A stretch of 64,000 nucleotides of DNA from Pseudanabaena galeata CCNP1313 (GCF_029910235.1 NZ_CP112874.1:682001-746000); one strand, 5' to 3'; shown: positions 35,666-45,672, numbered from the stretch's first letter. Program-made: numbers and translations. Notes: generated by a model not told the origin, from the sequence alone.

Positions 35666-37129
35666 TTAAAAGCGATAATAGATAAATGGATTATAAGTTC
35701 CTGCGGCTAAACTAGCGGTGGAAAGCAGAAATAGACTCAATAAAAGAGAATAATACCCACCGTACAGAGCAGGCTGAAGTTGACTAAATTGAGAAGAAAT
35801 AATTCTCTCTTGTAGTTGTTTCGCAACCCAAATAGCTATTGGTGTTGCCAATATACAGCCGATGATTAAGTTGAATAGAGTTTTGAGATCAAAATAGAGC
35901 GATGTAAAGTATTCGACCCCATCGGCATTAGTAATACCAATCATACTTCCCAAGTATTGAATTGCTTGGCTCACAGATTCTGAACGAAAGAATACCCATC
36001 CAATCATGACCAGTAATAACGTGTATAAATGCCTAAGTGGTCGCCACAAGCGATCGAGATATTTATGCCATCCCATTCTCTCAATTACCAAATAGGCTCC
36101 GTGCAAGGCTCCCCAAATGACAAAATTCCAACTCGCGCCATGCCATAGCCCACATAGTAGAAACACTATCCACAAATTTAAATATGTCCTCAGTGCGGAG
36201 CCACGATTGCCGCCCAAAGGAATATATAGATAATCACGAAACCAAGTTGAGAGGGAGATATGCCATCTGCGCCAAAAATCCCGCATAGATTGAGCCGCAT
36301 ATGGATAATTAAAATTCTCTAGAAATTCAAACCCAAAAAGTCGCCCTAACCCGATCGCCATGTCGGAATATCCTGAGAAATCAAAATAAACCTGCAATGT
36401 ATAGCAGACAATCCCTAACCAAGCCATACCTGTTGTAACTTCACCGACTGGGACAGCAAAGATTTTGTCAGCAACTTCCCCTAATGGATTGGCAAGCATC
36501 GTCTTTTTTGCTAACCCAAAAATAAATCGCTGAATTCCTGCCGAAAATTGTGGTCTAGTGACAGTTCGCGACACAATTTGCTTAGCAACATCATGGTAAC
36601 GGACTATCGGTCCCGCAATGAGTTGGGGAAATAGACTCACGTATAGTCCACAATTAATCGGATTTAACTGCACATCGGTTTCTTGACGATAAACATCAAT
36701 CACATAAGACATTGCTTGAAACGTAAAAAAGGAGATCCCAATCGGTAGTGGAACTTGAGAATAGGAGATCGCTGGAATTGAAAGATTGTGTAGAACTAAG
36801 TTGAGATTGTTAATAAAAAAATTGGCATATTTAAAATAGAATAACAACCCTAAATTAATCACAATTGAGCTAAAAAGGATCTGCCTTTCGTTAAGGAATT
36901 TGAGCAGTTTTTGGCGTTGAAAATGTAGTAGTAACCCTGCTCCATAGTTCAGCAATATAGAAGCAGCCATGAGAAACACATAAACTGGTTCTCCCCATGC
37001 ATAAAAGATCAAGCTCATGATCAACAGAAAAATATTCCGTAGATACAGTAACTTTGAGCTAATCAGGAAATATCCTACTAAGGTGAGCGGCAAAAATAGA
37101 AATAGAAACAGAGCTGATGCAAAAATCAT
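35666..37129 (-). CDS. MBOAT-family O-acyltransferase (AlgI/DltB-like)
   Basis: 487 residues with about 10-12 membrane segments. The MBOAT core is visible: LPIGISFFTFQAMSYVIDVY, GLYVSLFPQLIAGPIVRYHD, FGFEFLENFNYPYAAQSMRD, FWRRWHISLSTWFRDYLYIP and LGGNRGSALRTYLNL. Catalytic His lies in LLCGLWHGASWNFVIWGALH. It moves acyl (probably acetyl) groups across the membrane for polysaccharide modification with the AlgX/J-like protein downstream. Its start overlaps the minE stop by 4 bases, placing it at the end of a min operon, which is unusual. Confidence 0.9.
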   Translation of the reverse strand: MIFASALFLFLFLPLTLVGYFLISSKLLYLRNIFLLIMSLIFYAWGEPVYVFLMAASILLNYGAGLLLHFQRQKLLKFLNERQILFSSIVINLGLLFYFKYANFFINNLNLVLHNLSIPAISYSQVPLPIGISFFTFQAMSYVIDVYRQETDVQLNPINCGLYVSLFPQLIAGPIVRYHDVAKQIVSRTVTRPQFSAGIQRFIFGLAKKTMLANPLGEVADKIFAVPVGEVTTGMAWLGIVCYTLQVYFDFSGYSDMAIGLGRLFGFEFLENFNYPYAAQSMRDFWRRWHISLSTWFRDYLYIPLGGNRGSALRTYLNLWIVFLLCGLWHGASWNFVIWGALHGAYLVIERMGWHKYLDRLWRPLRHLYTLLLVMIGWVFFRSESVSQAIQYLGSMIGITNADGVEYFTSLYFDLKTLFNLIIGCILATPIAIWVAKQLQERIISSQFSQLQPALYGGYYSLLLSLFLLSTASLAAGTYNPFIYYRF

Positions 37130-37917
37130 GTTTCGCGATCTTTACACTCTTGCTCTTGGTTATAAAGTTTGGGAGATTCTTCAACTACTACTTCTTGAGA
37201 TTCTAGAGAATCAGGTAAACCTAAAGACAACTCCAACTGATCGCTTGACTGCTCATTAAGTTCTTCTAATTCTTCATGCTGATCATTAACTGAGTTTTCT
37301 AATACAACATCAGAAGTAGCTGACTCAGAACTTTTAGCAATATCCGTAATGACATTTTCATTTTGGGGTGTATCAGCTTCTATTTCTATAATGGCGCGAT
37401 CGCTGATTTCCTCATTTTGTGACTTATTTGCAGCAGTTCTGATTTTGCTAGTAACTTCGATAGTCCGTTCTGCAATTACCGCAAGACTCTCAGGAGAAAT
37501 ATCTTCTGTTGTTGATTTTGTGGTTTCTTGAGCGGCGATCGCATCAAGGGCATCTTCAGCTGACTGATCCATTTCTAGAGATAAGGATGCAGAATTATTT
37601 GATGTATTGACTTCTTCAGTAGGCTCATCAAAAAGACTTACCAAATCGGGTAGCTCTTCACGCACCATCCTGATTGGTAAATTTGCTATTAAGGCTGTCA
37701 TCCGCTTATCAGACTCTAAGCGAATATCTAATGTATTTTCATCAAGTTCTACATACTTAGAAACTACGCGCATAATCTCATGGCGCATATTTTCAAATAC
37801 CTGTGGCTCGATCGCAGCGCGATCATGGGCAAGGATGAATTTCAAACGCTGCTTGACTTTAGCCCCGCTAGGGACGTTACTTCTTTGAAATAGGCGATCG
37901 AGCAGTGTTGAAATCAT
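37126..37917 (-). CDS. minE: Cell division topological specificity factor MinE, with long acidic extension
   Basis: Residues 1-90 are MinE: the membrane-targeting start MISTLLDRLFQR, KQRLKFILAHDRAAIEPQVF (MinD-binding/anti-MinCD helix), then ISKYV-type VVSKYVELDENTLDIRLESD. Residues 95-263 are an acidic, Ser/Glu-rich, low-complexity tail (for example ELEELNEQSSDQLELSLGLP) not found in typical MinE of about 90-100 residues. MinE drives MinD oscillation so the septum forms mid-cell. It is 8 bases downstream of minD and overlaps the MBOAT gene by 4 bases. Confidence 0.9.
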   Translation of the reverse strand: MISTLLDRLFQRSNVPSGAKVKQRLKFILAHDRAAIEPQVFENMRHEIMRVVSKYVELDENTLDIRLESDKRMTALIANLPIRMVREELPDLVSLFDEPTEEVNTSNNSASLSLEMDQSAEDALDAIAAQETTKSTTEDISPESLAVIAERTIEVTSKIRTAANKSQNEEISDRAIIEIEADTPQNENVITDIAKSSESATSDVVLENSVNDQHEELEELNEQSSDQLELSLGLPDSLESQEVVVEESPKLYNQEQECKDRET

Positions 37918-37925
37918 CTCAAACC

Positions 37926-38729
37926 TCAGGAGTTCCCACTAATCCAGCTTGACAGACGTGCCAAAAATCCTTTAGGAGGAGCTTCGAGTTGTAAAAACTC
38001 AATATTTTTTCCCTCAAGACGTTTTGCCACATTTTCATAGGCTGTGCCAGCCAGCGATGGTTTATCTGACAACACCAATGGTTCCCCTTTATTAGTAGAA
38101 ACGATCACCTGTTCGTCATCAGGAATTACGCCAATTAATTTAACTGACAAAATATCTAGCACATCTTCGACACTCATCATGTCGTTGTTTTTTACCATCG
38201 CTGGGCGAATACGGTTCAAAATTAATTTAATATCCGTAATTCGATTTGCTTCTAGTAAACCAACCACGCGATCGGCATCCCGTACCGCCGAAATTTCGGG
38301 AGTTGTCACGACGATCGCTTCTTTTGCCCCAGCGATCGCATTTTGAAATCCCGACTCAATACCAGCAGGACAATCAATTAAAACATAATCAAAATATCGC
38401 CCCAAAACTTCAACTAAAGCTTTCATATGTGCAGCCGTAATTGCAGTTTTATTGCGCGTTTGGGGAGCTGCTAATAAAGACAGATTGGGCTGACGCTTAT
38501 CTTTAACTAGGGCTTGGTCGAGTTTACATTCTCGCGCAATCACTTCTAAAGCTGTATATACAATGCGATTTTCTAATCCCAATAAAAGATCGAGATTGCG
38601 TAAGCCAAAGTCAGCATCCACCAAAACCACTTTGCGTCCTAGTTTGGCGAGCGCCATGCCGAGATTTGCTGAAGATGTGGTCTTGCCGACACCACCTTTA
38701 CCAGAGGTAACAACGATAATGCGACTCAT
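37926..38729 (-). CDS. minD: Septum site-determining ATPase MinD
   Basis: 267 residues. The deviant Walker A is VTSGKGGVGKTTSSANLGMA; the switch/Walker B regions are VLVDADFGLRNLDLLLG and YVLIDCPAGIESGFQNAIA. The C-terminal amphipathic membrane helix is KGFLARLSSWISG. It recruits MinC to the membrane and is released by MinE. It sits in the order minC-minD-minE with gaps of 2 and 8 bases, a clear operon. Confidence 0.97.
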   Translation of the reverse strand: MSRIIVVTSGKGGVGKTTSSANLGMALAKLGRKVVLVDADFGLRNLDLLLGLENRIVYTALEVIARECKLDQALVKDKRQPNLSLLAAPQTRNKTAITAAHMKALVEVLGRYFDYVLIDCPAGIESGFQNAIAGAKEAIVVTTPEISAVRDADRVVGLLEANRITDIKLILNRIRPAMVKNNDMMSVEDVLDILSVKLIGVIPDDEQVIVSTNKGEPLVLSDKPSLAGTAYENVAKRLEGKNIEFLQLEAPPKGFLARLSSWISGNS

Positions 38730-38731
38730 GT

Positions 38732-39820
38732 TTACGAATTACTGATTAGCGAGGGATAGTTTAGCGAAGAATGATTGAATGCTGAAAAATCAACAACTTG
38801 GACAATTTTAATCGCAGGTGTACCTTGCGTACTTACAAATGCGACTTCTGGACAGAAAGATGTACTCGGACTCTCAACACGGGCGATAAAACTCGCAATC
38901 CTAACTTGGGTTGCATTGAGGTGTAAAGCCATAACTACTGCTTGAGCATTGCCTTTAGCACCTGCATGAGCCATACCTTTGAGCTTGCCGCACACAATAA
39001 TATCACCTTCAGAAATTAGTTCTGCACCAGCATTGACATCACCGAAGACAATAATACTGCCAGAGTGCCTAATTTCTGTACCAGATCTTACGGTCATCTT
39101 AATGTATAGCGGATCATCTGTCGGTGCATTAGGAATTGGATTAAATCCTAACAACTCGCGAAAGATTGTCCCTTGCTCTACGCAGAAGCCCATACTAGCA
39201 GCATTAACCGCAGTTTGACGGCGATTGGTGACTATACAATGCAGCAAAAGTTGATAGTTTTGCAATGCCTCGGATATTTCTTGGAGTTGGCGCGTGTCCA
39301 ATAGGCGATCGCCTGATTGCAAATATACTTGTGTACGTGGCTTCCAGTCATGACCACTCGCCGCCATGCGATGCTCTAGCTGAGACAGTATTTCTTCCCA
39401 AGTCAAGGTTAACAGCGAAGTCTCAGAATTATTGAACTGATTGCTCTCCAGACCGATCGGAGGAATTTCGCCATTATCGTTTGATTTATTGAATGGCAAC
39501 TTGATCTTTTTGTCAGTTGGTAACAACAGATTCAGCTTGCCATCAAGGGTTTTAAAACGAACTTGCGAGATTTCAGGATCAGGTTCTGGAGCGGGCTGAG
39601 TTTTTTTGGTAAGTGAAGTCGTAATTGGTTTCAGTTCACCACCCTCAACATCTGCGATCGTCAGAGGAGCGGGAATATTCCCAGCATACTCCTCATTCTG
39701 CTCAGCCACGATAATGACTTCAGGCATCTCCGCAGATGACAAATCCCCTGCACCCGACTGTAATTTTGTTGGAGGCAGAGGATTAGATTTCACGGCAATA
39801 TTACGCTGGTTGGCATTCAT
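38732..39820 (-). CDS. minC: Septum site-determining protein MinC
   Basis: An FtsZ polymerisation inhibitor. 362 residues from the ATG at 39820; the frame is open from a TTG at 39865 that abuts the clpC terminator, so the ATG is preferred. The N-terminal 170 residues are a long, poorly conserved cyanobacterial extension. The C-terminal beta-helix domain has VRSGTEIRHSGSIIVFGDVN, AGAELISEGDIIVCGKLKGM and AHAGAKGN, then ATQVRIASFIARV. It is longer than E. coli MinC (about 230), as usual in cyanobacteria. Confidence 0.92.
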   Translation of the reverse strand: MNANQRNIAVKSNPLPPTKLQSGAGDLSSAEMPEVIIVAEQNEEYAGNIPAPLTIADVEGGELKPITTSLTKKTQPAPEPDPEISQVRFKTLDGKLNLLLPTDKKIKLPFNKSNDNGEIPPIGLESNQFNNSETSLLTLTWEEILSQLEHRMAASGHDWKPRTQVYLQSGDRLLDTRQLQEISEALQNYQLLLHCIVTNRRQTAVNAASMGFCVEQGTIFRELLGFNPIPNAPTDDPLYIKMTVRSGTEIRHSGSIIVFGDVNAGAELISEGDIIVCGKLKGMAHAGAKGNAQAVVMALHLNATQVRIASFIARVESPSTSFCPEVAFVSTQGTPAIKIVQVVDFSAFNHSSLNYPSLISNS

Positions 39821-39867
39821 GAAGCTTGTTTTAAATTTAGCGCTATGCAAGTTACCTACATCCAAAT

Positions 39868-39904
39868 AAATGCAAGCCCTGCGCTGAGCGTAGGGCTTGC
39901 ATTT
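39868..39904 (-). terminator. Terminator after clpC
   Basis: AAATGCAAGCCCT / AGGGCTTGCATTT with a GCGCTGAGCGT top directly past the clpC stop. Confidence 0.75.
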
Positions 39905-39910
39905 ATCTAA

Positions 39911-42400
39911 TTAAGCTGATGGCAGCAACTGAAGATTATTTTCAGAGCCGCTCAGAGCTTCTTGTTCGATCACTTTAACTTTGCCATCGTCATCGACATC
40001 TACTTGCACCGATGCACCTTCACGGACTTTACCCGTCAAGATCTCTTCAGCAAGAGAATCTTCGAGTAAGCGCATGATTGCCCGACGCAGTGGACGCGCA
40101 CCGTAGCTAGGGTTATATCCTTCTTGAACAAGCAAATCCTTGAAGCGCTCGGTCACCGTAAGCACGATATGCTTATCGAGCATCCGTCTGAAGAACTCGT
40201 TGAGCATGAGATCGGCGATCTCCTTGACTTCGGGTTTAGTCAACTGACGGAAGACAATGATTTCATCAAGACGGTTGAGGAACTCTGGACGGAAGTATTG
40301 CTTGAGCTCTTCGTTAACTAGCGATCGAATGCGGGTATAAAGCGCATCTTCTTGACTAGCTGCGAAATCAAAGCCAAGTCCACCGCCACCTTTTTCAATA
40401 ACCTTTGAACCAACGTTAGAGGTCATGATCAGCAAGGTGTTCTTGAAATCAACGGTGCGACCCTTAGAGTCAGTCAAGCGCCCATCTTCAAGCACTTGCA
40501 ATAGCAAGTTAAAGACATCGGGGTGAGCTTTCTCGATTTCGTCGAATAGGACGACGGTGTAAGGGCGACGACGGACAGCTTCGGTAAGCTGACCACCTTC
40601 GTTGTAGCCGACATAGCCAGGAGGTGAACCGATCAGCTTAGATACGGTGTGACGCTCCATGTATTCCGACATGTCCAGACGAATCATCGCATCTTCAGAA
40701 CCGAAGAAGTAAGCGGCGAGTGCTTTGGTTAACTCAGTTTTACCAACACCTGTAGGCCCTGAGAAAATAAAGCTGGCGATCGGACGGTTAGGACTCTTCA
40801 GACCCACACGGGCGCGACGGATGGCGCGGGAAATGGCTTTAACTGCTTCATCCTGACCGATTACGCGGCTATGCAGGGTTTCTTCCATCTGCATCAGCTT
40901 GACGGACTCGGATTCGGTAATCTTAAGGACAGGTACACCAGTCCAAGAACTGACGATGTAGGCGATGTCCTCTTCAGTTACATGAATTTCAGGTACATCT
41001 TCGGCTGGAGTTTCTGCCTTTTTGGTTTGGCTGAGAGCGCGAATTTGTTGTTTAAGATCGATTTCCTTGTCACGCAATTCCGCAGCCTTATCAAAGTCTT
41101 GCTTACGAACTGCATCATCTTTATCTTTAAGGGTTTGTCGCAATTCCTTATCGAGTTCTTTGGCAGCAGGAGGCAACTGTGAGTTAATCAGACGTACACG
41201 CGAACCAGCTTCATCGATCAAGTCGATCGCTTTGTCGGGTAAGAAGCGATCGCTGATATAGCGATCGGATAACTTCGCGGCAGCAACGAGGGCTTCATCA
41301 TCAATCTTCAGCTTATGGTGTTCTTCATAGCGTTGACGTAAACCGATCAAGATTTCGATGGTTTCTTCGACACTAGGTTCACCAACCATCACAGGTTGGA
41401 AGCGCCGCTCTAAGGCTGCATCACGTTCAATGTGCTTGCGGTACTCATCAAGGGTAGTAGCACCGATGCATTGCAATTCGCCACGGGCAAGGGCTGGCTT
41501 AAGAATATTGGCGGCATCGATCGCACCTTCAGCAGCGCCAGCGCCGATCAGGGTATGAACTTCATCAATGACCAAGATCACATTGCCTGCGGTACGGATT
41601 TCCTCCATGATCTTTTTGAGGCGTTCCTCAAATTCACCACGGTATTTCGTCCCCGCAACTAGTAAGCCGATATCAAGCGTAACAACCCGCTTTTCTTGCA
41701 AAATGTCAGGGATGTCACTATTGGAAATGCGTTGCGCTAAACCTTCAGCGATCGCGGTTTTACCAACACCTGGTTCACCAATTAGGACTGGATTGTTTTT
41801 GGTGCGGCGACCGAGGATCTGAATCACGCGCTCAATTTCTTTTTCACGACCGACAACAGGATCAAGCTTGCCATCTTGGGCTAGTTGAGTCAGATTCGAG
41901 CCAAATTCGTCAAGGGTAGGCGTTTTGGTGCGTCCACCGCTACCGCCGCCTGCGGATACTTCGGCAGTCTCACCGAGCATTCTGATTACTTGTGTGCGAA
42001 CCTTAGAGAGATCCACACCGAGATTTTCTAAAACTCTAGCGGCAACACCTTCGCCTTCGCGAATTAGTCCTAGCAATAAATGCTCAGTACCAATATAGTT
42101 GTGTCCCAACTGGCGGGCTTCTTCTAAGGACAACTCTAGGACTCTTTTGGCGCGAGGCGTGAAAGGTATTTCAACTGCGACAAAACCAGAGCCGCGTCCG
42201 ATGATTTTCTCAACCTCGATGCGTGCATCTTTGAGGTTTACACCCATGGACTTAAGTACTTTGGCGGCAACGCCAGTTCCTTCTCCGATTAGACCCAATA
42301 GGATTTGCTCTGTGCCGACAAAGTTATGACCGAGGCGGCGAGCTTCCTCTTGAGCCAGCATGATGACTTTAATTGCTTTTTCTGTAAAGCGTTCAAACAT
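39911..42400 (-). CDS. clpC: ATP-dependent Clp protease ATP-binding subunit ClpC
   Basis: The AAA+ unfoldase that feeds ClpP. 829 residues. Two N-domain repeats ([20 protein letters not shown] and [20 protein letters not shown]) are followed by D1 Walker [16 protein letters not shown] and the UVR/middle region ([19 protein letters not shown]). D2 has Walker [18 protein letters not shown]. The ClpP-contact loop lies in [15 protein letters not shown]..., with LGFDF nearby. GGGG lies 8 bases before the ATG. It is the plastid/cyanobacterial Hsp100 type. Confidence 0.97.
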   Translation of the reverse strand: MFERFTEKAIKVIMLAQEEARRLGHNFVGTEQILLGLIGEGTGVAAKVLKSMGVNLKDARIEVEKIIGRGSGFVAVEIPFTPRAKRVLELSLEEARQLGHNYIGTEHLLLGLIREGEGVAARVLENLGVDLSKVRTQVIRMLGETAEVSAGGGSGGRTKTPTLDEFGSNLTQLAQDGKLDPVVGREKEIERVIQILGRRTKNNPVLIGEPGVGKTAIAEGLAQRISNSDIPDILQEKRVVTLDIGLLVAGTKYRGEFEERLKKIMEEIRTAGNVILVIDEVHTLIGAGAAEGAIDAANILKPALARGELQCIGATTLDEYRKHIERDAALERRFQPVMVGEPSVEETIEILIGLRQRYEEHHKLKIDDEALVAAAKLSDRYISDRFLPDKAIDLIDEAGSRVRLINSQLPPAAKELDKELRQTLKDKDDAVRKQDFDKAAELRDKEIDLKQQIRALSQTKKAETPAEDVPEIHVTEEDIAYIVSSWTGVPVLKITESESVKLMQMEETLHSRVIGQDEAVKAISRAIRRARVGLKSPNRPIASFIFSGPTGVGKTELTKALAAYFFGSEDAMIRLDMSEYMERHTVSKLIGSPPGYVGYNEGGQLTEAVRRRPYTVVLFDEIEKAHPDVFNLLLQVLEDGRLTDSKGRTVDFKNTLLIMTSNVGSKVIEKGGGGLGFDFAASQEDALYTRIRSLVNEELKQYFRPEFLNRLDEIIVFRQLTKPEVKEIADLMLNEFFRRMLDKHIVLTVTERFKDLLVQEGYNPSYGARPLRRAIMRLLEDSLAEEILTGKVREGASVQVDVDDDGKVKVIEQEALSGSENNLQLLPSA

Positions 42401-42620
42401 GGCGTTTCCCCATACTTTGCTGCGTTCTGGTTAAAGTTAATACTAGCACAGCCTTAACAGCATTCTGTGTGTACGGATCTCACTCCTTTTAACCAAAACT
42501 TAAAGCTATGTCTTAGGGATAGTTTTTACTTTATTACGGGCTATTTAACCCAACTTTTTTCATTTTTTGTTGCTTGTGTCACTTATTAAAAAGGCACTTT
42601 GCTATAGAAAGGTGTATTTA

Positions 42621-42731
42621 ACGTCAGTTCGACGAAAGCGAAAAATGGTAAGAATCGCTAAGCGATTCTTACCATTTTTCGCCATTTGCGGCGTGCTTCG
42701 CACAACGCAAATGGCTATATCTAACTCACGT
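42621..42731. mobile_element. Family B element, copy 7
   Basis: A 111-bp element in reverse orientation; TATTTA flanks it at 42615-42620 and 42732-42737. The GC hairpin has one mismatch. The rest of 42401-42840 holds the clpC upstream region and a degenerate hairpin at about 42764-42822 (CCCCAAAATTCTGGGTT / GACCCAGCATTTGGGG); no gene is seen. Confidence 0.85.
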
Positions 42732-42840
42732 TATTTAATGTAGATCCAGTGATCAACAAGCCCCAAAATTCTGGGTTGCCTTCTGCTATACGAACGACCC
42801 AGCATTTGGGGTTTGAGCATAAAGCGCTGCATCATAAAGT

Positions 42841-44442
42841 TCATACGAGTTGAACCACAGCCACATCATCTAAAAGTTTCTGCTTTATTAACAAGTCTTG
42901 CACGGAAATTCGCAGTGTTCGCTTTTCATCTACCTGAAAGAGGACTTTAAGGCGATCGCTACCCGTTTGACCAAGTGGATCGAGTTGAGCGATCGCTTTG
43001 CTGTTTTCATTAAGAATCTGCACAGCAACTTGTTTACCATCTAAGACACGGGTTACTAGCCTCTCATCTTCAAAATACACTTCCACATTGGTTTCGCCTA
43101 ACTCACCAATGACTAGCTCAATGCTAGGCTGATCGGCAATCGACGCGCCGAGAGTAAGTTCTACTGGCTTTTCTAAGGGATAGGTCGTGCCAGATTTAAC
43201 AATAGTATGCCAGTTATGTTTTTTGTATCTTTTATCCCAATAGCGCACACCATAACTGTGATAGAGAAAGTCCTGCAATTCCCAGCCTTGGGAAACTGCT
43301 CCATGGGCGATCGCCTCAAATGGTTTATTGGCTTTTACTTTTTCCGATGGGAAATGTTTTAACGCCCATTCTTTCACCGATGGGATTTGGGATGTGCCAC
43401 CTACAAGGAGAACTGCATCAACCTTGTCTAGGTCAATATTTTGGCGTGTTGCTTGCTGTCGAATGCGATCAAGAGCTTGATCGAGATTAGCAAAAAAATT
43501 CTGGTGTTCGAGAATTTGATTTAACTGCGATCGCGTTAATGTCAATTCATAGGATTCAAAAGTTTGATCGTTAAAATAAACTTCCGTTACTGATTCATTG
43601 CTCGAAAGAGAGATTTTAATGCGTTCAGCTAAGCGCGTTACGATAGAATTTTTGGGTAATCCTAGCTCTTTATGGAAATAATCAACAATCCAGTTATCGA
43701 TATCAATCCCGCCGAGATTTTGACCTATTTTTGCGAAAACCTTTGCTGTTTGTGAACTTTGATTATTGGATGTAGATGTATTTTTGATCGTGCGATCGCC
43801 CCATTTCAACAAAAATCCTAGAGGTGATTTAGGTTGATTGACCGCCGTTTGAGCCTGTCCTGATGATAATTTCACTAAGGATAAATCTAAAGTTCCACCA
43901 CCAAAATCCACTACTAATAGAGTTTCACCACCATCATTAAGCCCATAGCCCAAAGCCGCAGCCGTTGGTTCATCAAGGATTCGTACTTGATCAACGGTTA
44001 ACTTTTCGCAAACTTTGCCTAACCAGTTTCGATAGGACTCAAAGCTATCGACAGGAACCGTAAAAATCAGTGAGTTCATATCAGGCAGGCGATCAATGAT
44101 GTGTTTTAAGAACCATTCTCCCACTAGTTCAAATTCCACTTCGCGCCCATCAATTTCTGGCACAAACATCGACACATTAGAGCCGATCGCTCGTTTAAAA
44201 GCTTTATAAAATCGCGGCTCACCTTTGATGCTTTTGTTGTCTAAACCGCGATCGCTGACTTCCTGACCAATTAACACCTGCTCTTTGACAGCATCCTGTA
44301 CATATACAAAACTAGGAATTAATGGTGGATTGTCGGTAATAAAACTACTATAAGCATCTAACTTGACAGTTTCAATCTCTCCATTCTCATTAATTCTCGC
44401 AACAACAGTATTACTCGTTCCAAAATCAATCGCATATTCCAT
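42841..44442 (-). CDS. Non-canonical Hsp70-family protein
   Basis: 533 residues. The actin-like ATPase domain has phosphate-1 AIDFGTSNTVVARI, connect region VRILDEPTAAALGYGL, phosphate-2 LLVVDFGGGTLDLSLV and adenosine motif AVLLVGGTSQIPSVKEW. The substrate domain is short (about 130 residues), and there is no EEVD or lid. Such Hsp70-like proteins occur outside the dnaK operon. It is the last gene of a compact unit with DUF29, DUF433 and DUF5615 genes (gap of 2 bases), which hints at a shared role. The client is unknown. Confidence 0.88.
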   Translation of the reverse strand: MEYAIDFGTSNTVVARINENGEIETVKLDAYSSFITDNPPLIPSFVYVQDAVKEQVLIGQEVSDRGLDNKSIKGEPRFYKAFKRAIGSNVSMFVPEIDGREVEFELVGEWFLKHIIDRLPDMNSLIFTVPVDSFESYRNWLGKVCEKLTVDQVRILDEPTAAALGYGLNDGGETLLVVDFGGGTLDLSLVKLSSGQAQTAVNQPKSPLGFLLKWGDRTIKNTSTSNNQSSQTAKVFAKIGQNLGGIDIDNWIVDYFHKELGLPKNSIVTRLAERIKISLSSNESVTEVYFNDQTFESYELTLTRSQLNQILEHQNFFANLDQALDRIRQQATRQNIDLDKVDAVLLVGGTSQIPSVKEWALKHFPSEKVKANKPFEAIAHGAVSQGWELQDFLYHSYGVRYWDKRYKKHNWHTIVKSGTTYPLEKPVELTLGASIADQPSIELVIGELGETNVEVYFEDERLVTRVLDGKQVAVQILNENSKAIAQLDPLGQTGSDRLKVLFQVDEKRTLRISVQDLLIKQKLLDDVAVVQLV

Positions 44443-44444
44443 AA

Positions 44445-44816
44445 TTATAAGTTTCTCAAATAGTCTCCAAGAAATTGAATTTGATTAACCATATCTTCAG
44501 CTCTTCTAGAAGATATGATTTTCATCAAACCCCTCAAATAATCACCTATAGAATACTGCTGTTGGGTAATCAGAATAATTCCTGAATGGACTTCATTTGT
44601 CTCCATAAACTGAATATGCAACTGCACGAAATCAGCAATATTAGCAGTGCAAATTGTGCGACTTTCATGAGTTGCCCATCTAAGTTGAGCCTCATCGCTA
44701 AATCCCTCACGGTTTTCTTCCAAGACAGTAGTGACATCAATTCCACGACTTCGCAAAGCATTAACCAAAGAATGAGCCATCATGTCTTCATCCATATAAA
44801 GCCTGATTTTGGTCAC
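44445..44816 (-). CDS. DUF5615 PIN-like protein
   Basis: 123 residues. The opening KIRLYMDEDMMAHSLVNALR and the internal TICTANIADFVQLHIQF match the DUF5615/Mut7-C-like PIN fold, where the DED and late acidic residues would form the nuclease site. The start is GTG at 44816, overlapping the DUF433 stop as GTGA. The family is the usual partner of DUF433 in predicted toxin-antitoxin pairs. Nuclease activity is inferred from the family. Confidence 0.82.
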   Translation of the reverse strand: MTKIRLYMDEDMMAHSLVNALRSRGIDVTTVLEENREGFSDEAQLRWATHESRTICTANIADFVQLHIQFMETNEVHSGIILITQQQYSIGDYLRGLMKIISSRRAEDMVNQIQFLGDYLRNL

Positions 44817-45115
44817 GCATCAACCTCTTGCTTTTGAGAAAAGACTTTTCGATAGTTTTCGTAATCCATCAAATCTTTAGCTAAAGATGCATCAATCTCT
44901 GCTTTATTTGCATGATAGTAAGCCAGAGCCGCATAAATTTGCTCTAATTTCAAATGGGGATACTCATCCTGAATTTGTTCTGCATTCAAACCCTGTTGCC
45001 ACAAAGTTGCTATCCGCCCAACAGTCATACGAGTTCTTGCAATACGAGGGCGATTGCCACAAATATCAGGAGAGCAAACAATAAGTGTACCAATATCAAC
45101 AATAGTTAATGTCAT
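44813..45115 (-). CDS. DUF433 protein (antitoxin-like partner of DUF5615)
   Basis: 100 residues. The core DUF433 pattern (CGNRPRIARTRMTVGRIATL, AEQIQDEYPHLKLEQIYAAL, AYYHANKAEID) is a winged-helix-like DNA-binding fold. It overlaps both neighbours by 4 bases (ATGA/GTGA), so translation is coupled. A second DUF433-DUF5615 pair lies at 55379-55932. The antitoxin role is inferred from family pairing. Confidence 0.83.
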   Translation of the reverse strand: MTLTIVDIGTLIVCSPDICGNRPRIARTRMTVGRIATLWQQGLNAEQIQDEYPHLKLEQIYAALAYYHANKAEIDASLAKDLMDYENYRKVFSQKQEVDA

Positions 45116-45624
45116 AATTTTGGACTCTCTGCTCCTTTGCTTAATTCTAAGGGAAAATAGTCTATATCTATAACCTGTTCTGGTGTAAAAGGGCTAGTTT
45201 CAGGAAAATCAGACATTAGTAAACCCGTTTCGAGTGAAGCAAACTTTCTTGCGGTTTGATAACATTCTGGAAATACTTCTTGATAATAGCGGTATAGACT
45301 AGGACTACGCTTGAAAGCTTTTTTTAAGCGATTGCGATGTTCAAAAATAGTTAATAGCCAACTACGCGATCGCAACTGTGGCTGGAAGCAATATTTTAAT
45401 AGATGCATCAAGATTATTTCTAAATTACTTTCAAGGGCATCTCTTTGACTCCCACTCATATCATCAAGTTCTTCTATTAGATGAGGAATATCTAGTTGCG
45501 TTAATTTACCTTCTTGCAAAAGCTGCATCATCAACTCAACCCACAAACAGTAGTCACGATTATAGATATCCTCATTGTCTGAGGGTAATGTTTGTAAGAC
45601 TTCATTGGTGAATGTAACGCTCAT
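45112..45624 (-). CDS. DUF29 family protein
   Basis: 170 residues from the ATG at 45624, chosen because AGGA lies 9 bases before it; the frame is open from 45687. The DUF29 pattern is clear: YNRDYCLWVELMMQLLQEGK, LDIPHLIEELDDMSGSQRDA, NLEIILMHLLKYCFQPQLRS and SWLLTIFEHRNRL. The family is abundant in cyanobacteria and of unknown function. It heads the four-gene unit ending in Hsp70. Confidence 0.85.
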   Translation of the reverse strand: MSVTFTNEVLQTLPSDNEDIYNRDYCLWVELMMQLLQEGKLTQLDIPHLIEELDDMSGSQRDALESNLEIILMHLLKYCFQPQLRSRSWLLTIFEHRNRLKKAFKRSPSLYRYYQEVFPECYQTARKFASLETGLLMSDFPETSPFTPEQVIDIDYFPLELSKGAESPKL

Positions 45625-45672
45625 AGCTTGCATTCCTGTAGATAATATTCCTAGTATATCAATCCTAAGGCA

